Below, piece by piece: positions 24,141 to 32,200 of a stretch of DNA of 39,609 bases. The translations under genes were made by a program, and so were the position numbers. The notes beneath the pieces are model-generated. The model ran no database searches and had not been told where the DNA came from. It saw only the letters and a list, made by a program, of their open reading frames with translations. Every line of letters begins with the position of its first letter. Positions within the stretch are counted from its first letter, which is position 1. The stretch comes from Spirochaetia bacterium (GTDB lineage: Bacteria; Spirochaetota; Spirochaetia; Treponematales; Breznakiellaceae), in NCBI GenBank assembly GCA_025997675.1, contig BNUX01000019.1:1-39609 (forward strand). Reading direction: 5' to 3'.

Positions 24141-25333
24141 TACGCCTTATGAGCCCGCTTTTTCGCCTGGACATCCCAGAAGTTGACAAATCCGGAGGCG
24201 ACAAAGATGGTGGAATAGACGCCGGAAATCATACCTACCAGCAGGGCCAGGGCAAAATCCTTCATGGACCCGGTGGTGAATATAAACAGGGACAGAACCG
24301 CCAGCATGGTTGTCACGGTGGTAATAATGGTGCGGCTTAGGGTTTCTGTCAGGGACCGGTCCAGGGTTAGTACAAACAACTCATCCGGGTAGATGCGCCT
24401 GTTTTCCCTGATACGGTCAAAAATAACGATAGTATCGTTGATGGAATAACCCAGGATGGTCAGGATCGCCGCGATAGTGGTGGTGTTGAATTCCATCCGG
24501 GTCCAGGTAACAAAGGCCACGATGATGAGGGCGTCGTGGGCGATGGCCAGGACCGCGCCGATGGCAAACTGGGGCTTAAACCGTATAGAGGCGTAGATCA
24601 GGATGAGCAACAAAGTTGCGGCCATGAGGATACCGGCCTGATCCGAAAGCTGTTTGGAGAACCGGGACCCCACATAGTCCGACCGGGTTACCGCGACCCC
24701 GCCTTCCCCGAATCTTTCCTCCAGGGCGCTGATGATCTTCTCCGCAGGGACACCCTTGCCGCCCTCAATTTCGCTGTCCTCCATGCGGATCATGAACCGC
24801 CGCTCGCTATCCGCGCCCAGGACCTGGACCGACACCGTCCCTAACGGGGACAGGGCGGCCCGGACATCCTCTATAGGAATTTCCGGCAGGGTATCGGGCA
24901 GGTAGTGGAACACATAGGGTTCCGCGCCAAGTACGGGGCTCCTCTGGGCACTCTGGATCAGCCATTGCGTCGATGCCCCGGCAGTAGCGGCAATGTTCAC
25001 CCCAAGGTCATCCACTTGGGTCAGGGCGTCGCCAAGGGCGCCGATGGTTCGATGGGCCGCAAAGGGGAAACTGTGGGTCACCCCTTCCACCCCGGAACCG
25101 GAGATGACGATATCAAGACCATTCCGGTTCATGGAAACCGAGGCGTTACCCCGGCCGGCATAGGTCAGGCTCAGGGCCGTAGGGGCAAACTGCACTTCCT
25201 GGATAAGGCCGGCCTGAAAATCGACCCCCAGGTTAAAACCCCGTATGGCATAGGAAATAAGCCCCGCTACAATTAATAAAACCGAGAGGATCGCCGTTGG
25301 AATAAACAGCCGGGAAAAACGAATTGTCTTCAT
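24140..25333 (-). CDS. secF: Protein translocase subunit SecF
   Basis: SecF pairs with SecD to use the proton or sodium gradient for late steps of Sec-dependent export across the cytoplasmic membrane. The 397-aa protein has one N-terminal transmembrane helix ending in the FNLGVDFQAG motif, a large periplasmic domain (about residues 45-220) and five C-terminal helices with GYSINDTIVIFDRIRENRR near residue 290. It is longer than the roughly 320 aa of E. coli SecF, with the extra length in the periplasmic part. Its start overlaps the secD stop by one base, and its stop overlaps the ispH start. Confidence 0.96.
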   Translation of the reverse strand: MKTIRFSRLFIPTAILSVLLIVAGLISYAIRGFNLGVDFQAGLIQEVQFAPTALSLTYAGRGNASVSMNRNGLDIVISGSGVEGVTHSFPFAAHRTIGALGDALTQVDDLGVNIAATAGASTQWLIQSAQRSPVLGAEPYVFHYLPDTLPEIPIEDVRAALSPLGTVSVQVLGADSERRFMIRMEDSEIEGGKGVPAEKIISALEERFGEGGVAVTRSDYVGSRFSKQLSDQAGILMAATLLLILIYASIRFKPQFAIGAVLAIAHDALIIVAFVTWTRMEFNTTTIAAILTILGYSINDTIVIFDRIRENRRIYPDELFVLTLDRSLTETLSRTIITTVTTMLAVLSLFIFTTGSMKDFALALLVGMISGVYSTIFVASGFVNFWDVQAKKRAHKA

Positions 25334-27090
25334 TATTTGATCTCCCCTAAGGACCTACCGGTCGTCGCCCAGGTAACCGAAAGTTTTGTGCTGCCAATCA
25401 CGTCGGTACCGAAATCAAAGATGAGCCGGGACACGAAGAGGGCCGTAAAGACCGAGGAGAACACCCCAATGGCCAGGCTGACCGCGAAGCCCTGTATGGG
25501 ACCCGATCCAAGCTGGGACAGGAACAGGGCGGCGATAAAGGTGGTGATGTTGGAGTCCATGATGGCCCAGAAGGCCTTGTCGAACCCCGCGTCAATGGCG
25601 GCCTTCCGGGACTTACCCAGCCGCAGTTCTTCCTTCATCCGTTCAAAGATGATAACGTTGGCGTCCACCGCCATACCGATGGTCAGGATAAACCCGGCGA
25701 TGCTGGGCAGGGTCAGGGTAAAACCAAATGCCGAAAGGATGCTCCCCATAAGGTAGATGTTCAGGATCTGGGCGACCACCGCGTTTACCCCGGAACCTTT
25801 ATAGAAGATAAGCATGAAGACCATGACCACCGCCAAGCCGCCGAGCAGGGCGTACAGTCCCTGGCGTATGGCGTCCTCCCCCATGCTCGCCCCGATGGCC
25901 TGCTGGGAAATCACCTCAAGCTCCACCGGCAGCGCCGCAGTTCTGAGGGTCATGGCGATGTTATTCGCCTCATCCAAATCGAAGCCGGTCAGGCGCACCT
26001 GGTCCCGGATGGCGGTCTGTATGGTGGCCTGGGATTTAACCCGGTCATCCAGTACGATGGCCAGGGGCTTCCCCACATTGGCGGAGGTAAGCTGGTAGAA
26101 CAGCTCCCCCCCTTCGGCGTCCAGGAGGAAGGTAACCTCGGGCTTGCCGTCCAGGTTGTTCCGTTCCACGATGGCGCTCTTGATATGGTTACCATCCAGT
26201 CCTATTTCCTTCTTTATCGCCGTATAATCCAGGGTGCCGTAGGCGTTCCGGTTATGCTCGTCCAGCCCGTAGCGGTCCTTGGAGTAGACCCCCCGTATAA
26301 GCACGTCCTCGGGAACCACCGAAGGATCGATGAGGTTTCCCGCCGCATCGAAGGTGGTGGTAGGGTGAGCGGCGTAGTACTGGTTAAACTCCGCCGCCGC
26401 TTCCCGGTCCACAATATGGAAGTTAAGGCTTCCCCGGCCCATGATAATAGAGTTGATCCGTTCCGGGTCTGCGGCGCCGGGGATTTCCACGTAGATCTGG
26501 TCCGCCCCCTGGCGGCGTATTACCGGTTCGGTAAGGCCGAAGCGGTCGATGCGGCTGTTCAGCACTTCCAGGGCCCGGTTCACCGCGTCCTCACGGTCGG
26601 CTTCGGTCAAATCCCGGCCTAACCGTTCCTTCAGAGAGTCCAAATTGGCCTGCAAGACGATACTCAAGCCCCCGGACAGGTCCAGACCCAGTTGAACCGC
26701 GCTCTTCTGCAAATCTTTGAGCTTAAAGATACTGTCCCGATACCGGGTTTCTATAGTATCCAAGGCCTCCTGACGGCTGACGAAACTGGAAAGCACCCCC
26801 TGGGCATCCCATTGGGTGTTTTTTGCATCCGGATTGTTTTTTTTGGCCAGGGCGGTCAGGAACGCCAGCTTTTCCGGCACTTCCCCGCCGGAACGGGCGG
26901 CGTCTATCAGGGTTTGCAAATCCGCCTGGGCCGTCTCTGAGGCGTATATTTTTATCTGCTCCCGGGAACCCAGGGCCAAGGCCTGGGATTCCTTTGGGGT
27001 CAAAAAATACCAGCGAATGGTGGGAAATAAGAAGATAAAACACACCCCGATCGTCAAAAGAACGATAAAAAACCGATAACGTTTACTCAT
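25333..27090 (-). CDS. secD: Protein translocase subunit SecD
   Basis: The 585-aa protein is a complete SecD: an N-terminal membrane helix, the LGLDLSGGLSIVLQAN motif near residue 135, the periplasmic P1/P3 region with LNSRIDRFGLTEPVIRRQG (landmark SRIDRFGLTEP) and five C-terminal helices containing GMAVDANVIIFERMKEELR near residue 480. It works with SecF and YajC on the SecYEG channel. GGAG lies 8 nt before the ATG. It begins 17 nt after the yajC stop and overlaps secF by one base. Confidence 0.97.
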   Translation of the reverse strand: MSKRYRFFIVLLTIGVCFIFLFPTIRWYFLTPKESQALALGSREQIKIYASETAQADLQTLIDAARSGGEVPEKLAFLTALAKKNNPDAKNTQWDAQGVLSSFVSRQEALDTIETRYRDSIFKLKDLQKSAVQLGLDLSGGLSIVLQANLDSLKERLGRDLTEADREDAVNRALEVLNSRIDRFGLTEPVIRRQGADQIYVEIPGAADPERINSIIMGRGSLNFHIVDREAAAEFNQYYAAHPTTTFDAAGNLIDPSVVPEDVLIRGVYSKDRYGLDEHNRNAYGTLDYTAIKKEIGLDGNHIKSAIVERNNLDGKPEVTFLLDAEGGELFYQLTSANVGKPLAIVLDDRVKSQATIQTAIRDQVRLTGFDLDEANNIAMTLRTAALPVELEVISQQAIGASMGEDAIRQGLYALLGGLAVVMVFMLIFYKGSGVNAVVAQILNIYLMGSILSAFGFTLTLPSIAGFILTIGMAVDANVIIFERMKEELRLGKSRKAAIDAGFDKAFWAIMDSNITTFIAALFLSQLGSGPIQGFAVSLAIGVFSSVFTALFVSRLIFDFGTDVIGSTKLSVTWATTGRSLGEIK

Positions 27091-27107
27091 GCATGGGCTC
27101 CAACTGC

Positions 27108-27500
27108 TTAGCTTTTGGACTCTTCCGTTCCGCCCTCATCCTGGGACGGCTTATCCTCGATCTTGTCGGCTTTGCCGCCGCCGTCAACCACAGAAGCAAT
27201 GGCGCTGCGGGAAAATTCGATCTTGGTATTTTCGTCCACCTTGATCACCACCGAACCCTCTCTGACCGTCTGGATAACCCCGTGAACCCCGCCGATGGTG
27301 ACCACCTTGTCACCCTTCTTGACGGCGCTCAGCATTTTCTGGGTTTCCTTTTGCTTCTTGTTTTGGGGCCGGATAATGAGGAAGTAGAAAATCCCGATGA
27401 TCAGAATAAAGGGAACGAAGGTACTGATCATGGAGCCGGGCCCCCCGGCTTCAGCCCCCTGGGGGGCGCCTAAAAGGAGCGGAAAAATAAATGAATTCAT
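27108..27500 (-). CDS. yajC: Preprotein translocase accessory subunit YajC
   Basis: The 130-aa protein has a single membrane helix (VPFILIIGIFYFLIIRPQ) followed by the hallmark RPQNKKQKETQKML and KKGDKVVTIGGVHGVIQ stretches. The C-terminal tail is charged (KADKIEDKPSQDEGG). YajC associates with SecDF in the cytoplasmic membrane. AAAGGA lies 9-10 nt upstream of the ATG. It leads the operon yajC-secD-secF-ispH-PucR. I do not see a convincing promoter in the 70-nt gap upstream, only a weak inverted CTTTAG/CTAAAG pair. Confidence 0.95.
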   Translation of the reverse strand: MNSFIFPLLLGAPQGAEAGGPGSMISTFVPFILIIGIFYFLIIRPQNKKQKETQKMLSAVKKGDKVVTIGGVHGVIQTVREGSVVIKVDENTKIEFSRSAIASVVDGGGKADKIEDKPSQDEGGTEESKS

Positions 27501-27570
27501 ATAATAACATCCTTTAGATATTGAGCTTTTGCTAAAGTAGCATGTGAAAGAAGGATGGTCAAGGGCTGTA

Positions 27571-27861
27571 TCACAGAACTATGGCGCGTTTGACCTCTAT
27601 GGGGAAGACGCCGAAAAGACGGTCCAGGGAAGAGGATGGGGTGTAGGATGTACCGGCGGCCTTATTGTAGTACTCCAGCACCGTTTCCAGTTCCGCCGGG
27701 TTCCCGGAGTAGATGGCCGAGGAATAGGCGGCCCGGAAAAGCCCCTTTTCGGCTAATTCACGGGTCGAAAGAACACCGTCACGCCGCTTCGCCTGGCCGT
27801 CAACCACCGCCTGCGGGCCGTCATACCCGATGGTAAATACAAAATCCTCTCTGGATAGCAT
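27571..27861 (-). CDS. Unknown 96-aa protein downstream of rubredoxin
   Basis: I do not recognise this protein. It begins MLSREDFVFTIGYDGPQAVVDGQ... with a region rich in small and acidic residues, and contains ELAEKGLFRAAYSSAIYSGN and ends FPIEVKRAIVL. There is no signal peptide, membrane helix or cysteine. AAGGAG sits 6 nt before the ATG at 27861, which supports this start over an upstream in-frame ATG at 27966 that would read through the rubredoxin gene and a palindrome. It follows rubrerythrin and rubredoxin on the same strand, after a strong hairpin, so it may be a partly attenuated third gene of that unit. Confidence 0.75.
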   Translation of the reverse strand: MLSREDFVFTIGYDGPQAVVDGQAKRRDGVLSTRELAEKGLFRAAYSSAIYSGNPAELETVLEYYNKAAGTSYTPSSSLDRLFGVFPIEVKRAIVL

Positions 27862-27876
27862 GGAAACTCCTTTTTG

Positions 27877-27916
27877 GAAAATGGGGTGTGGGGTATATAC
27901 CCTACACCCCATTTTC
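27877..27916 (-). terminator. Near-perfect 40-nt palindrome after rubredoxin
   Basis: The arm AAAATGGGGTGT (27878-27889) pairs with ACACCCCATTTT (27904-27915). The stem continues through a G-U pair into the self-complementary GGGTATATACCC, and one more G-C pair closes the base. It begins just 2 nt past the rubredoxin stop and reads into TTTTCC on the minus strand. It can act as a bidirectional terminator or attenuator, and it lies directly before the Shine-Dalgarno of the 96-aa gene. Confidence 0.7.
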
Positions 27917-27917
27917 T

Positions 27918-28082
27918 TCAGACCTGGGCGGAAAAACCGTCCTTCCCTACTCCGCAGGTGGGGCAAACCCAGTCCTCGGGGAGGGCCGCAAATTCTGTTC
28001 CCGGTTTGACACCGCCGGACTTGTCACCCTCGGCGGGGTCGTAGACATAACCGCAGGTTTCACACACAAATTTTTTAGACAT
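27918..28082 (-). CDS. Rubredoxin
   Basis: A 54-aa protein, [16 protein letters not shown]..., with the two CxxC pairs of rubredoxin: Cys7/Cys10 and Cys40/Cys43 ([13 protein letters not shown]). It holds one iron in a Cys4 site and carries single electrons in the cytoplasm, typically to rubrerythrin or superoxide reductase in anaerobes. It starts 15 nt after the rubrerythrin stop, so the two are almost certainly cotranscribed and likely act as a peroxide-reduction couple. A 40-nt palindrome follows its stop directly. Confidence 0.96.
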   Translation of the reverse strand: MSKKFVCETCGYVYDPAEGDKSGGVKPGTEFAALPEDWVCPTCGVGKDGFSAQV

Positions 28083-28097
28083 ATAATACCTCTCTAC

Positions 28098-28670
28098 CTA
28101 AATCTTACCCAAAACTTCAAAATAGTCCAGGGGATGGGCACAGGCGGGACACGTCTTAGGCGCCTCGGTTCCTTCATGTATATAGCCGCAGTTCAGACAG
28201 CGCCAGGTTGTGCTCTTTTCCTTTTTGAAGACCGTTCCGGCGTCGATGTTCTCCTTAAACTTGTGGAAACGCTTGGCATGCTGCTTTTCCGCCACCGCAA
28301 TGTTGGTAAAAACGGCGGCAATGGCGGCAAAGCCTTCGGCCTTGGCTGTCTTGGCGAATTCGGGGTACATCTTCTTCCATTCGTGGTCCTCCCCGGCGGC
28401 GGCGGCGGCAAGGTTATCGGTGGTTTTCCCGATTACCCCGGCGGGGAAGGCAGTTTCGATGGTCACCTCCCCCCCTTCCAGGAATTTAAAAAGCCGTTCG
28501 GCATGCTCCTTCTCCTGGGCGGCGGTTTCGGTAAAGAAATTGGAAATCTGCACAAAACCGTCCTTTTTGGCGGCGCTGGCCCAGAACGTATACTTGTTCC
28601 TGGCCTGGGATTCCCCGGCAAAGGCGGTAAGCAGGTTCTTTTCAGTTTTGGTTCCCTTGATACTTGGCAT
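28098..28670 (-). CDS. Rubrerythrin
   Basis: The 190-aa protein has a ferritin-like diiron domain (residues about 1-140) with FAGESQARNKYTFWA, AAQEKEHAERLFKFLEG and VAEKQHAKRFHKF carrying the Glu/His ligands, then a C-terminal rubredoxin-like domain WRCLNCGYIHEG...CPACAHPLDYF with two CxxC pairs. It reduces hydrogen peroxide in anaerobes. The start is the ATG at 28670, with AAGGAG 8 nt upstream. An in-frame ATG at 28688 is rejected because that Shine-Dalgarno lies within its first codons. The gene heads a unit with rubredoxin and the 96-aa protein. Confidence 0.97.
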   Translation of the reverse strand: MPSIKGTKTEKNLLTAFAGESQARNKYTFWASAAKKDGFVQISNFFTETAAQEKEHAERLFKFLEGGEVTIETAFPAGVIGKTTDNLAAAAAGEDHEWKKMYPEFAKTAKAEGFAAIAAVFTNIAVAEKQHAKRFHKFKENIDAGTVFKKEKSTTWRCLNCGYIHEGTEAPKTCPACAHPLDYFEVLGKI

Positions 28671-28704
28671 ATCACATGCTCCTTTCATATAAAAGTATGA
28701 TCAT

Positions 28705-28730
28705 ATAATCCACCCTTTTCAGAGGATTAT
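28705..28730. promoter_or_regulatory. Inverted repeat in the rubrerythrin control region
   Basis: ATAATCC (28705-28711) and GGATTAT (28724-28730) are a perfect 7-bp inverted repeat with a 12-nt spacer. TATGAT (minus strand, 28700-28705) is a candidate -10, so the repeat would cover the -10/-35 interval. It may be an operator for a peroxide or iron regulator, but does not match the PerR box well. It could alternatively be a stem after the TPR lipoprotein gene. Confidence 0.35.
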
Positions 28731-28751
28731 CAAGTGAAAATTGGAGGCTTT

Positions 28752-30497
28752 TCAAAAACCCGCCCCTTCGTACTCCGCCTGGTACTGTTTTAAGAGGACA
28801 TTATCCGGGGCCAATGCCAGAGCCTGCTTCAGGTAGTAGACCGCCCGGCGTTCATCCTTGCGGCGGTGGTAGATTTCAAACATAGCGGTAAGGGCCGGCA
28901 AGTTCCGGGGGTCCTCAAAAAGGCTGGAACGGAGGTCGGTCATCACCGCTTCTTCGCCCTGGCGCAGGCGGCTGCGGAGATAGTAGTAGCGGCCTTTCAT
29001 GACGCCGTTTGCATGGCCGGCCCCGTTCAGGGCTGCCAGACGGGTTTCCAGCAGGGCCGACGCTTCGGACCGCCGGCCTATGTCGATAAGAGCGGAAATG
29101 TAGGCGATGACCCCCTCCTCGTTGGAGGGGTCCGTATTGTAGAGTTCCTGGGCATAGGTGAGGGCGGCGTCCCGGTGTCCCAGCCCCTGTTCCACCGTAT
29201 AGGCAAAGAGGAGGTCTCCGGGGGAGCGGCGCTGGGCCAGGAGCTGGTCCAGATAGGGCTGGGCATCACCCCAGGCCTGCCTTTGTACCGCGTCCTGAAC
29301 CGCCAGGGCAGCCACCGGCAGGGAGTGTTCCCCCCTTGCAAGGAGGCGTTGCAGGATTTCCCGGCCCTCGGCGGTATCTTCGGGACGGGTCGACTCCATG
29401 AGGAGCCGGGCTGCGTATACCAACGCCTCCTCATCATCGGGGGATATGCGGAATAGGGAGCGCAGATAGTTCAGCGCCCCGTCCCGGTTCCGGTACCCCT
29501 CGGCCTGGACCCGGGCGCGGAGAAAGAGATAGAGCCGGTCGTTCGGGTTAATGGCAGAATAGCTATCCAGGGGCGGCTGGGCCTGGGTAAACCGGCCCTG
29601 CTCCACCAGCAGGTGGGCTTGCATCAGGATATACGGCTCGTTCCTGCGGCCCTTCGGGTCACTTTGGAGCACCTCTGCTATAGCCGGTTCCGCCCGGGCC
29701 CAATCCCGGTTGTTGTAGTAGGCCAGGGCAATCTGCCGCTTGATAGCCATATTGTCGGGGTACTGAACGCGCAGAATGGAAAGCAGTGCAATCTCATCCT
29801 GGACATCCCCCTTGAAATTCAAATGCCGGGTAAACCCCAGAGCGGCGGGGTAGAAGTCCGTGGATATTTTATAGGCCTGGGCAAAGGCCTCCGCAGCCTC
29901 CTCGCCCCGCCGCTGCCGCTCATAGATGAGGCCGGTAAAATAGGGGGCCAGCACACCCTGGGGGTTGAGTTGAGCGGCCCGTTTCAGGTCCGGCAGTGCG
30001 GCAAGAAGCCGGTCTCCCGGGGCGCCGCCCGGGGGATCATCCAGGAGCGCCAGAAACGGGAGGATATGTTCCAGGTAATCCCGGGAGTTTTTTGGCGGAG
30101 TACAATAGATTCCCTCCGCCGCTAAGAGCAAAATCCGGGTATACGGGTGGGTACGGGGAGGGTCAATTAAAGGAAAAATAACATCCATATCCGGGTAGAT
30201 TCTCTGCAGCAGGGTTACGGATATGGCGCTCATCACCCTGCCGAAATCGCTGCCTGATAAATTCAGGGTGTCGATATGTTCCAGCGCCCGCATCAGGGCG
30301 GCGGGGACGCCGCTTTCCACCAGGGAACGAATCTCATCCGCCACCCCCCCGTTCCCGCCGGATTGCCGGGGTACCGCAAGGGTGGACTCAGGGGGCGCCC
30401 CAGGGACGGACAGGGGCATTTCACGTACCGGCGGGGACGGGCTTCCACAGGAAAAAAGCCCCGCAGAAAGGAGCAGCCAGTACCATCGAGTCCGCAT
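28752..30497 (-). CDS. TPR-repeat lipoprotein
   Basis: A 581-aa exported protein. The N-terminus MRTRWYWLLLSAGLFSCGSP is a lipoprotein signal with lipobox LFSC, so it is probably anchored in a membrane outside the cytoplasm. The rest is mostly tetratricopeptide-like helix pairs, clear at AQLNPQGVLAPYFTGLIYERQRRGEEA (about residues 190-215) and at the C-terminus YHRRKDERRAVYYLKQALALAPDN. TPR proteins act as scaffolds; no partner is visible. The ATG lies 2 nt after the stop of the upstream membrane-protein gene with no Shine-Dalgarno, suggesting translational coupling. It ends 254 nt upstream of the next minus-strand gene's coding end and runs towards rubrerythrin. Confidence 0.85.
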   Translation of the reverse strand: MRTRWYWLLLSAGLFSCGSPSPPVREMPLSVPGAPPESTLAVPRQSGGNGGVADEIRSLVESGVPAALMRALEHIDTLNLSGSDFGRVMSAISVTLLQRIYPDMDVIFPLIDPPRTHPYTRILLLAAEGIYCTPPKNSRDYLEHILPFLALLDDPPGGAPGDRLLAALPDLKRAAQLNPQGVLAPYFTGLIYERQRRGEEAAEAFAQAYKISTDFYPAALGFTRHLNFKGDVQDEIALLSILRVQYPDNMAIKRQIALAYYNNRDWARAEPAIAEVLQSDPKGRRNEPYILMQAHLLVEQGRFTQAQPPLDSYSAINPNDRLYLFLRARVQAEGYRNRDGALNYLRSLFRISPDDEEALVYAARLLMESTRPEDTAEGREILQRLLARGEHSLPVAALAVQDAVQRQAWGDAQPYLDQLLAQRRSPGDLLFAYTVEQGLGHRDAALTYAQELYNTDPSNEEGVIAYISALIDIGRRSEASALLETRLAALNGAGHANGVMKGRYYYLRSRLRQGEEAVMTDLRSSLFEDPRNLPALTAMFEIYHRRKDERRAVYYLKQALALAPDNVLLKQYQAEYEGAGF

Positions 30498-30499
30498 CG

Positions 30500-31051
30500 T
30501 TATGGATTAGGGGGCGAACTGTTTTTCGTGCCCAGAGACAGGAGCACCAGGGTAAGGCCTATCAGAACTACCAGGAGGGGCCACCAGGAGATTACAAAGT
30601 GTTTGAAGGAAAAGGGGACTATGCGGAAGGAAAAAACCATGAGGGCACAGCCCAGGAGGACAAATACCACCGAGGGAACCACATACCTGCTGCGGAAAGA
30701 GCCGAAACGATGCCAGCCTGCGGGTAAAAGGGCAAGCCCGGCGAAGATAGACACCAGGGGCCAGAGTTGGGAAAAGGAAAAGGGGAGAATGTGGAGGGCG
30801 GAAAGGAAGAGAAAAAAGCCCACCAGGAGAAAAAAAGCGGCGAAGAACAAATAAATTGAGCGTTTATTCAATTTTATGGCAAAGAAGGCGGAGAGCGCGC
30901 CGATAATAACGAAGAAGAAGGCCCGGAGGATAGCAAAACGGGTGGTTCCCTCCAGGGTTCCCAGTAAAAAGGCGCTCCCGAAGAACATAAGAAGGAGCCC
31001 GATGATGAAGGCGATTTGTGCGGTAATTTTGCGATGCGGTATTCGATCCAT
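30500..31051 (-). CDS. Integral membrane protein of unknown function
   Basis: The 183-aa protein has about six hydrophobic segments in a tight repeated pattern (AFIIGLLLMFFGSAFLLG; AFFFVIIGALSAFFAI; YLFFAAFFLLVGFFLFLSAL; LWPLVSIFAGLALLPAG; VVFVLLGCALMVFSF; WWPLLVVLIGLTLVLLSL). The paired LWPL and WWPL helices resemble the small LiaF/DUF5668-like membrane repeats, but I would not assign a family. It is the first gene of a two-gene unit with the TPR lipoprotein. Its ATG lacks a Shine-Dalgarno and lies 6 nt after a TATACT box. Confidence 0.75.
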   Translation of the reverse strand: MDRIPHRKITAQIAFIIGLLLMFFGSAFLLGTLEGTTRFAILRAFFFVIIGALSAFFAIKLNKRSIYLFFAAFFLLVGFFLFLSALHILPFSFSQLWPLVSIFAGLALLPAGWHRFGSFRSRYVVPSVVFVLLGCALMVFSFRIVPFSFKHFVISWWPLLVVLIGLTLVLLSLGTKNSSPPNP

Positions 31052-31057
31052 AGCACA

Positions 31058-31086
31058 AGTATAGCATTATTTGGCCGTGTTGCCAA
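31058..31086 (-). promoter_or_regulatory. Divergent promoter, minus-strand half
   Basis: TTGGCA (31081-31086 read on the minus strand), a 17-nt spacer and TATACT (31058-31063) end 6 nt before the ATG at 31051. Both boxes match the consensus in five of six positions. The -35 box overlaps that of the opposite promoter. Confidence 0.55.
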
Positions 31087-31108
31087 TGGAAAAACCCTAT
31101 GTTAGGAT
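31080..31108 (+). promoter_or_regulatory. Divergent promoter, plus-strand half
   Basis: TTGCCA (31080-31085), a 17-nt spacer and TAGGAT (31103-31108) end 6 nt before the GTG at 31115. The -35 box shares the TTGCCAA core (31080-31086) with the minus-strand promoter, so both units start symmetrically about position 31083 and should compete for polymerase. Confidence 0.45.
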
Positions 31109-31114
31109 GGAAGT

Positions 31115-32200
31115 GTGCGGTTTAGTTCTGCCGCCTTCTTATGGCGGTTTTTTGTTTCGGTTTTTTTACTCGGCGCCCTTTCGGTATGCGCCACCGGGGA
31201 TTCTCCTTCCGCCCGGGAAAGCCTTGATCCCTACTATATCATAGGGACGGCGGATCAGCAGGAGGTTTTGCGGGATCTTTTCGGGCTCTTGGCGGAGGAG
31301 TCCCGAAGCGGGGAGGAACAATTTTCGGTGGTCAGGGAAATTGCCAATGAATACGCCAAATTAAAGGAATACGGCCGGCTGATCAACTTCCTCAGTTCCT
31401 GGACCAATGCCCACCCGAATGATCCCTACGCCGCCTATTACCTGCTCATGACCGCCTATGCCTATACCAAGCAGGAAGCCTATGCCATGTCGGCCCTGTA
31501 CTTTGACCTGATCGTCAAGAATTATCCCGACCTGAGCATCCGGGGTCAATCGATACACCTCGCCTGCCTGAACCAGCTTATCAACCTGACGGATAATCCG
31601 GAACAACAGGTCTGGTACTACCAGGAACTGATTTCCCGTTTTTCCGAGGAGATCGATCCGGGACCCACCTACTTTATGCTGGGCCAGGCCTACGAGCGGA
31701 CCGGCGAATGGAACCGGGCTATCCAAGCCTATACCCAGTTTCTGCCCTACTATGGAACCGTCATACCGGGCTTCCCCGAGGCGGACAGTTACGCCAAACA
31801 GCTCGTGGACTTTAACAATTCCCGCAAGGACTGGACCTTTGAAAACCTCAATTCCCTCCTCACCGCAGTTCGTACCGCCCTGGACAACGGGAGCAGTTAT
31901 CAAATGCGGCGGTACCAGGCTAAGGTCAATTTCTTTGCCCGGTCCTGGGGGCAGGAGGACCAGGACAATTCGGGGATGGCGGAATTCAATCTCTCCAATT
32001 TTATGATGAGCAACAAAATCTACTACGCCCAGGACCTGGACACCAATTCCAATGCCAACGAAGCCTACCTCCGTACCTGGGGCTGGTCCCAGTATATTTC
32101 CACCTGGTACCTTTATTTCCGGAAGATCAACTTTCCTTCGGACCCGGAGATTCACGGCCGCTGGGAATGGGCGGGGATCTACTATGGGGAAAAATTCTGA
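31115..32200 (+). CDS. TPR-like lipoprotein
   Basis: The 361-aa protein starts at a GTG and has an N-terminal signal with a probable lipobox (LSVCATG). Helical repeats follow: KEYGRLINFLSSWTNAHPNDPYAAYYLLMTAY (about residues 85-115, landmark HPNDPYAAYYLL) and PTYFMLGQAYERTGEWNRAIQAYTQF (about 185-210), typical of TPR. The C-terminal third (residues about 250-361) is rich in Asn, Tyr and Trp and lacks recognisable repeats. It is probably a periplasmic or envelope scaffold. It is the first gene of a plus-strand unit with a lytic transglycosylase, whose ATG overlaps its stop by one base, suggesting joint action in cell-wall remodelling. The function is otherwise unknown. Confidence 0.82.
   Translation: MRFSSAAFLWRFFVSVFLLGALSVCATGDSPSARESLDPYYIIGTADQQEVLRDLFGLLAEESRSGEEQFSVVREIANEYAKLKEYGRLINFLSSWTNAHPNDPYAAYYLLMTAYAYTKQEAYAMSALYFDLIVKNYPDLSIRGQSIHLACLNQLINLTDNPEQQVWYYQELISRFSEEIDPGPTYFMLGQAYERTGEWNRAIQAYTQFLPYYGTVIPGFPEADSYAKQLVDFNNSRKDWTFENLNSLLTAVRTALDNGSSYQMRRYQAKVNFFARSWGQEDQDNSGMAEFNLSNFMMSNKIYYAQDLDTNSNANEAYLRTWGWSQYISTWYLYFRKINFPSDPEIHGRWEWAGIYYGEKF

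Noticed and set aside
27862..27966. N-terminal extension of the 96-aa protein to 27966
   Set aside because: It would be read through a 40-nt palindrome and the rubredoxin coding sequence in another frame, while the ATG at 27861 has a strong Shine-Dalgarno.
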